Below are positions 62,101-64,000 of a DNA stretch of 64,000 bases, piece after piece. Under the pieces are notes generated by a model. That model saw only the letters and a program-made list of their open reading frames with translations, ran no database searches and was not told the DNA's origin. Location of the stretch: contig NC_081543.1 of the NCBI RefSeq assembly GCF_901000735.1, positions 12,321,921-12,385,920 of the forward strand, read 5' to 3'. This stretch comes from Corylus avellana (Eukaryota > Streptophyta > Magnoliopsida > Fagales > Betulaceae). Numbering within the stretch: position 1 is the stretch's first letter; the number at the start of each line of letters is the position of its first letter. Made by a program: the position numbers and the translations under genes.

Positions 62101-63194
62101 TTCAGCCATAGAAGCCTACATCCACTGCTGGTAATGCTCAATAGGCTTACATTTTGTTTATATGAATTGATTATAATGTGTTACAAGATGGTCTATTTAT
62201 AGGGTAGAATGGGTAGGTGAGGCGTGCTAGGAAATGAGAACAAGCGGAAGCAAGAGAGAGGCAAAGATTTGGGGTGGTTCAGCCATAGAAGCCTACATCC
62301 ACTGCTGGTAATGCTCAGTAGGCTTACATTTTGTTTATATGAATTGATTATAATGTGTTACAAGATGGTCTATTTATAGGGTAGAATGGGTAGGTGAGGT
62401 GTGCTAGGAAATGTAAGGAAAATCCTGAAGATTATGATTTGATACAGACATATTTAGTTGAAAATCTTCTGGATTCTAACATAGCTAATGGTTTCAACTT
62501 GTCCTAGTTTGTTACATGATCAGCCAACCTGGCTCCTTCAATGGCTTTAGGAGAATCAAGCTACTCATGCTCGTGCTCTGTAAAAGAGTTTCAAATTGTT
62601 TGTGGAATGAATGAATAACACTCAATCTTGTCTTGTAACTTGTTGACTTTCAGATTCTGTTTGTTCATGGGGTAAAAATGTTTTCTGAGCAAAAAATGTT
62701 TCAATGTAAAATATTTTCAAGGAAAATTATTTCTGTTTCACTGCCTGGTTGAAAACCTGAAAGAGAGGATTTACATGTAGAATGAGTATCAAGAGAGGAT
62801 TTACATGTGCTGCATGGAGAGCAATGTAATCTATGAGTTTATAAAACGTGCCTAGAAAATCCAAGCAAAAAGTGCATGCTTATTGGCATACCATGGTCTT
62901 GCTCATTAGCATAGCCTCAGCAACATCTTTCATAATTTCTCTAGTTTTCTGTTTTTTTGAAACATTGCTTTCACCTCTTTGTATTTTGACAGCCTGGTTT
63001 GGTTTTTTTGCTGCTTCAACTCTTCATAATTTCATTGTATTCCTTCCATATTACTGTAACTATTACCTCTTCTATCTGTTTATTGCAACATTAATATTGG
63101 TGATTTTTTTTTTTTAACTGTAAATTTCACTTCAGGTGGCTTTTTACACAAGCAGACAGGATCAAAGAGCTGGAAATTGGCTCCACCAAAGTGA
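59135..63194 (+). CDS. SAMBA: SAMBA-type regulator of the anaphase-promoting complex
   Basis: Three coding exons (59135-59282, 60998-61108, 63136-63194) join with matching phases (CAT G|TT and CGA G|GT) to give 105 residues. The N-terminus MNSTSPAHSSISTTAIVGG is Ser/Thr-rich. The conserved core is FHIPPDLISIQERKDEALHV, then DLMAALDKEVKSLDEDNWKF and GPRSRIHLISRRGGFLHKQ. In Arabidopsis SAMBA is a small plant-specific protein that binds the APC3b subunit of the anaphase-promoting complex and targets cyclin A2;3 for destruction, restraining organ size. My match rests on the core wording and length, from memory. It is divergent to PIG-X. Introns of 1.7 and 2.0 kb host retroposon debris. Confidence 0.72.
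61656..61882 (-). mobile_element. TRIM-like LTR remnant in intron 2 of SAMBA
   Basis: TGTTAAATCACC at 61656 is followed by CTTAAGCTGATAGGAA, the same opening as the element at 46743. At 61846-61855 the DNA reads CTTTGATATCA, then TGTTAAA again at 61856, matching the primer-site and LTR junction of the other copy in the same orientation. So the family has at least two members here. Confidence 0.6.
61883..62413. repeat. Three perfect-register tandem copies of a 177-bp LTR-like unit
   Basis: Copies begin AGAACAAG at 61883, 62060 and 62237, exactly 177 apart, and the third ends at 62413; 3 x 177 = 531. Each contains GTGGTTCAGCCATAGAAGC, ACATCCACTGCTGGTAATGC and TCTATTTATAG. The wording (GTGGTTCAGCC...CATCCACTG...TATTTATAG) is that of plant LTR-retrotransposon LTRs. 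The copies differ at only a handful of bases, so the amplification is recent. Confidence 0.9.
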
Positions 63195-64000
63195 TCCAGA
63201 GTTGTTAGAACAGAAGCTTATTATTATACACGTGAAAAATTAAGAGGTTGTGCTTCTTTCCTTCAAATAAATTAAAGCTGTTCAAGTGTAGAAATTCATC
63301 CCGAGTCCATCCAAGGCCTTTCTCTGTAAACCCCTGAATGTTTTCATTGAATTTCATAGTTATTGACCTCTGTCTCTGTCTCTGTCTCTCACATGCACAC
63401 ACATTTTATGTTTCTATTCTTTTGCACTTTGGCTGCATCAATCTGGACCTTGTGATGGAGATATTGATTGGGAAAGAACAGGTCTTAGACAAAGCCTTTC
63501 CTACGCATTGCCTCTGCCTCTTTCCACCACCTTTGTTGTTTTTCTGTTTTTGTCATTGTAAACTTCTACTTGTTGTTTTGTGGTATTACTGTTTACTGCT
63601 TTTTATTTTTCTATATTTACTGTTGTGTTCCTTGGGTTTTAGTGACATTGTAGTTTGATCTTATAGTGGAGATTTGTACCTACTCCCTTTTCATCAGCTT
63701 TTTTTGTTTCAAATTTTGACTATGTCTTTCCCACTTCACCTTATTTCCGGTGATTGTTGCAGTTCCTTAGTAGAGGTTCAGATAGGTTTGAAGGACCTCT
63801 TGAAGTTCTTGCACCTTTAAAAAGGGTGGAAGATGAATAGTTAAGTTGGAAGTTAAATGAACCTTCTTAAGCCCAAAATTTCAATGACAATAATAAGCAT
63901 CAACATTAAAGAAAAAAATTGTTAAATACTGCACTAAAAATAATAATATTACCTCACAAAAAACAAAATTTAACATTTTAAATGGGTTTTAGGTTGGCTA
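63195..64000 (+). other. SAMBA 3' untranslated region and intergenic DNA
   Basis: The first few hundred bases are the likely 3' untranslated region, including a CT-rich repeat at 63369-63389. The remaining sequence to the window edge has no recognised gene. Confidence 0.4.

Overview
The window is ordinary nuclear chromosome from a flowering plant, most likely a woody core eudicot. The evidence is spliced genes with GT..AG introns, very AT-rich intergenic DNA full of foldback transposons, plant-only families (SAMBA, BPA1-like, the UV-B-induced DUF760 family) and plastid-targeted N-termini. The species cannot be fixed from the sequence. Nothing bacterial, organellar or viral was seen.

Nine protein genes could be rebuilt exon by exon with phases that close. 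In order: a partial UV-B-induced (DUF760) plastid protein (-, 1-4082); a CML18-type calmodulin-like protein (+, 10265-10756); DPM2, a dolichol-phosphate-mannose synthase subunit (-, CDS 12154-12528); a conserved plant protein of unknown function (-, 15708-19579); a plastid-type DUF3820 protein (+, 21170-21952); a small single-pass membrane protein (+, 31377-32012); a BPA1-like RRM protein (-, 40402-45376); a SYP22/23-type vacuolar Qa-SNARE (+, 50295-54205); PIG-X, a subunit of GPI mannosyltransferase I (-, 54904-58236); and, counted as a tenth locus with less certain naming, SAMBA, a regulator of the anaphase-promoting complex (+, 59135-63194). PIG-X and SAMBA share a short divergent promoter. 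The BPA1-like, SYP22 and PIG-X trio appears to match the gene order on Arabidopsis chromosome 5 (At5g46850-At5g46870, from memory).

The space between genes is mostly transposon debris. It includes two Mutator-like foldback elements with 9-bp target duplications (7786-8205, 23074-24410) and more long-arm foldbacks (8280-8664, 14736-15097, 30211-30375, 50763-50882, 48079-48244). It also includes a PIF/Harbinger-like element with a TTA duplication (5126-6079), a decayed CACTA transposase (26318-27300), an L1-type LINE tail (47055-47220), two tRNA-derived SINEs (22156, 34289), two TRIM-like LTR remnants (46743, 61656) and a 3 x 177 bp LTR-like tandem array inside a SAMBA intron.

The most unusual signals are small. 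One is a 72-bp-arm near-perfect hairpin inside the first intron of the BPA1-like gene. Another is a set of tiny insertions made of little more than an A-rich tail between long perfect target duplications, which look like extremely 5'-truncated LINE retroposition events. A third is a triplicated 133-bp unit just upstream of the calmodulin-like gene. No clearly new multi-gene system was found.
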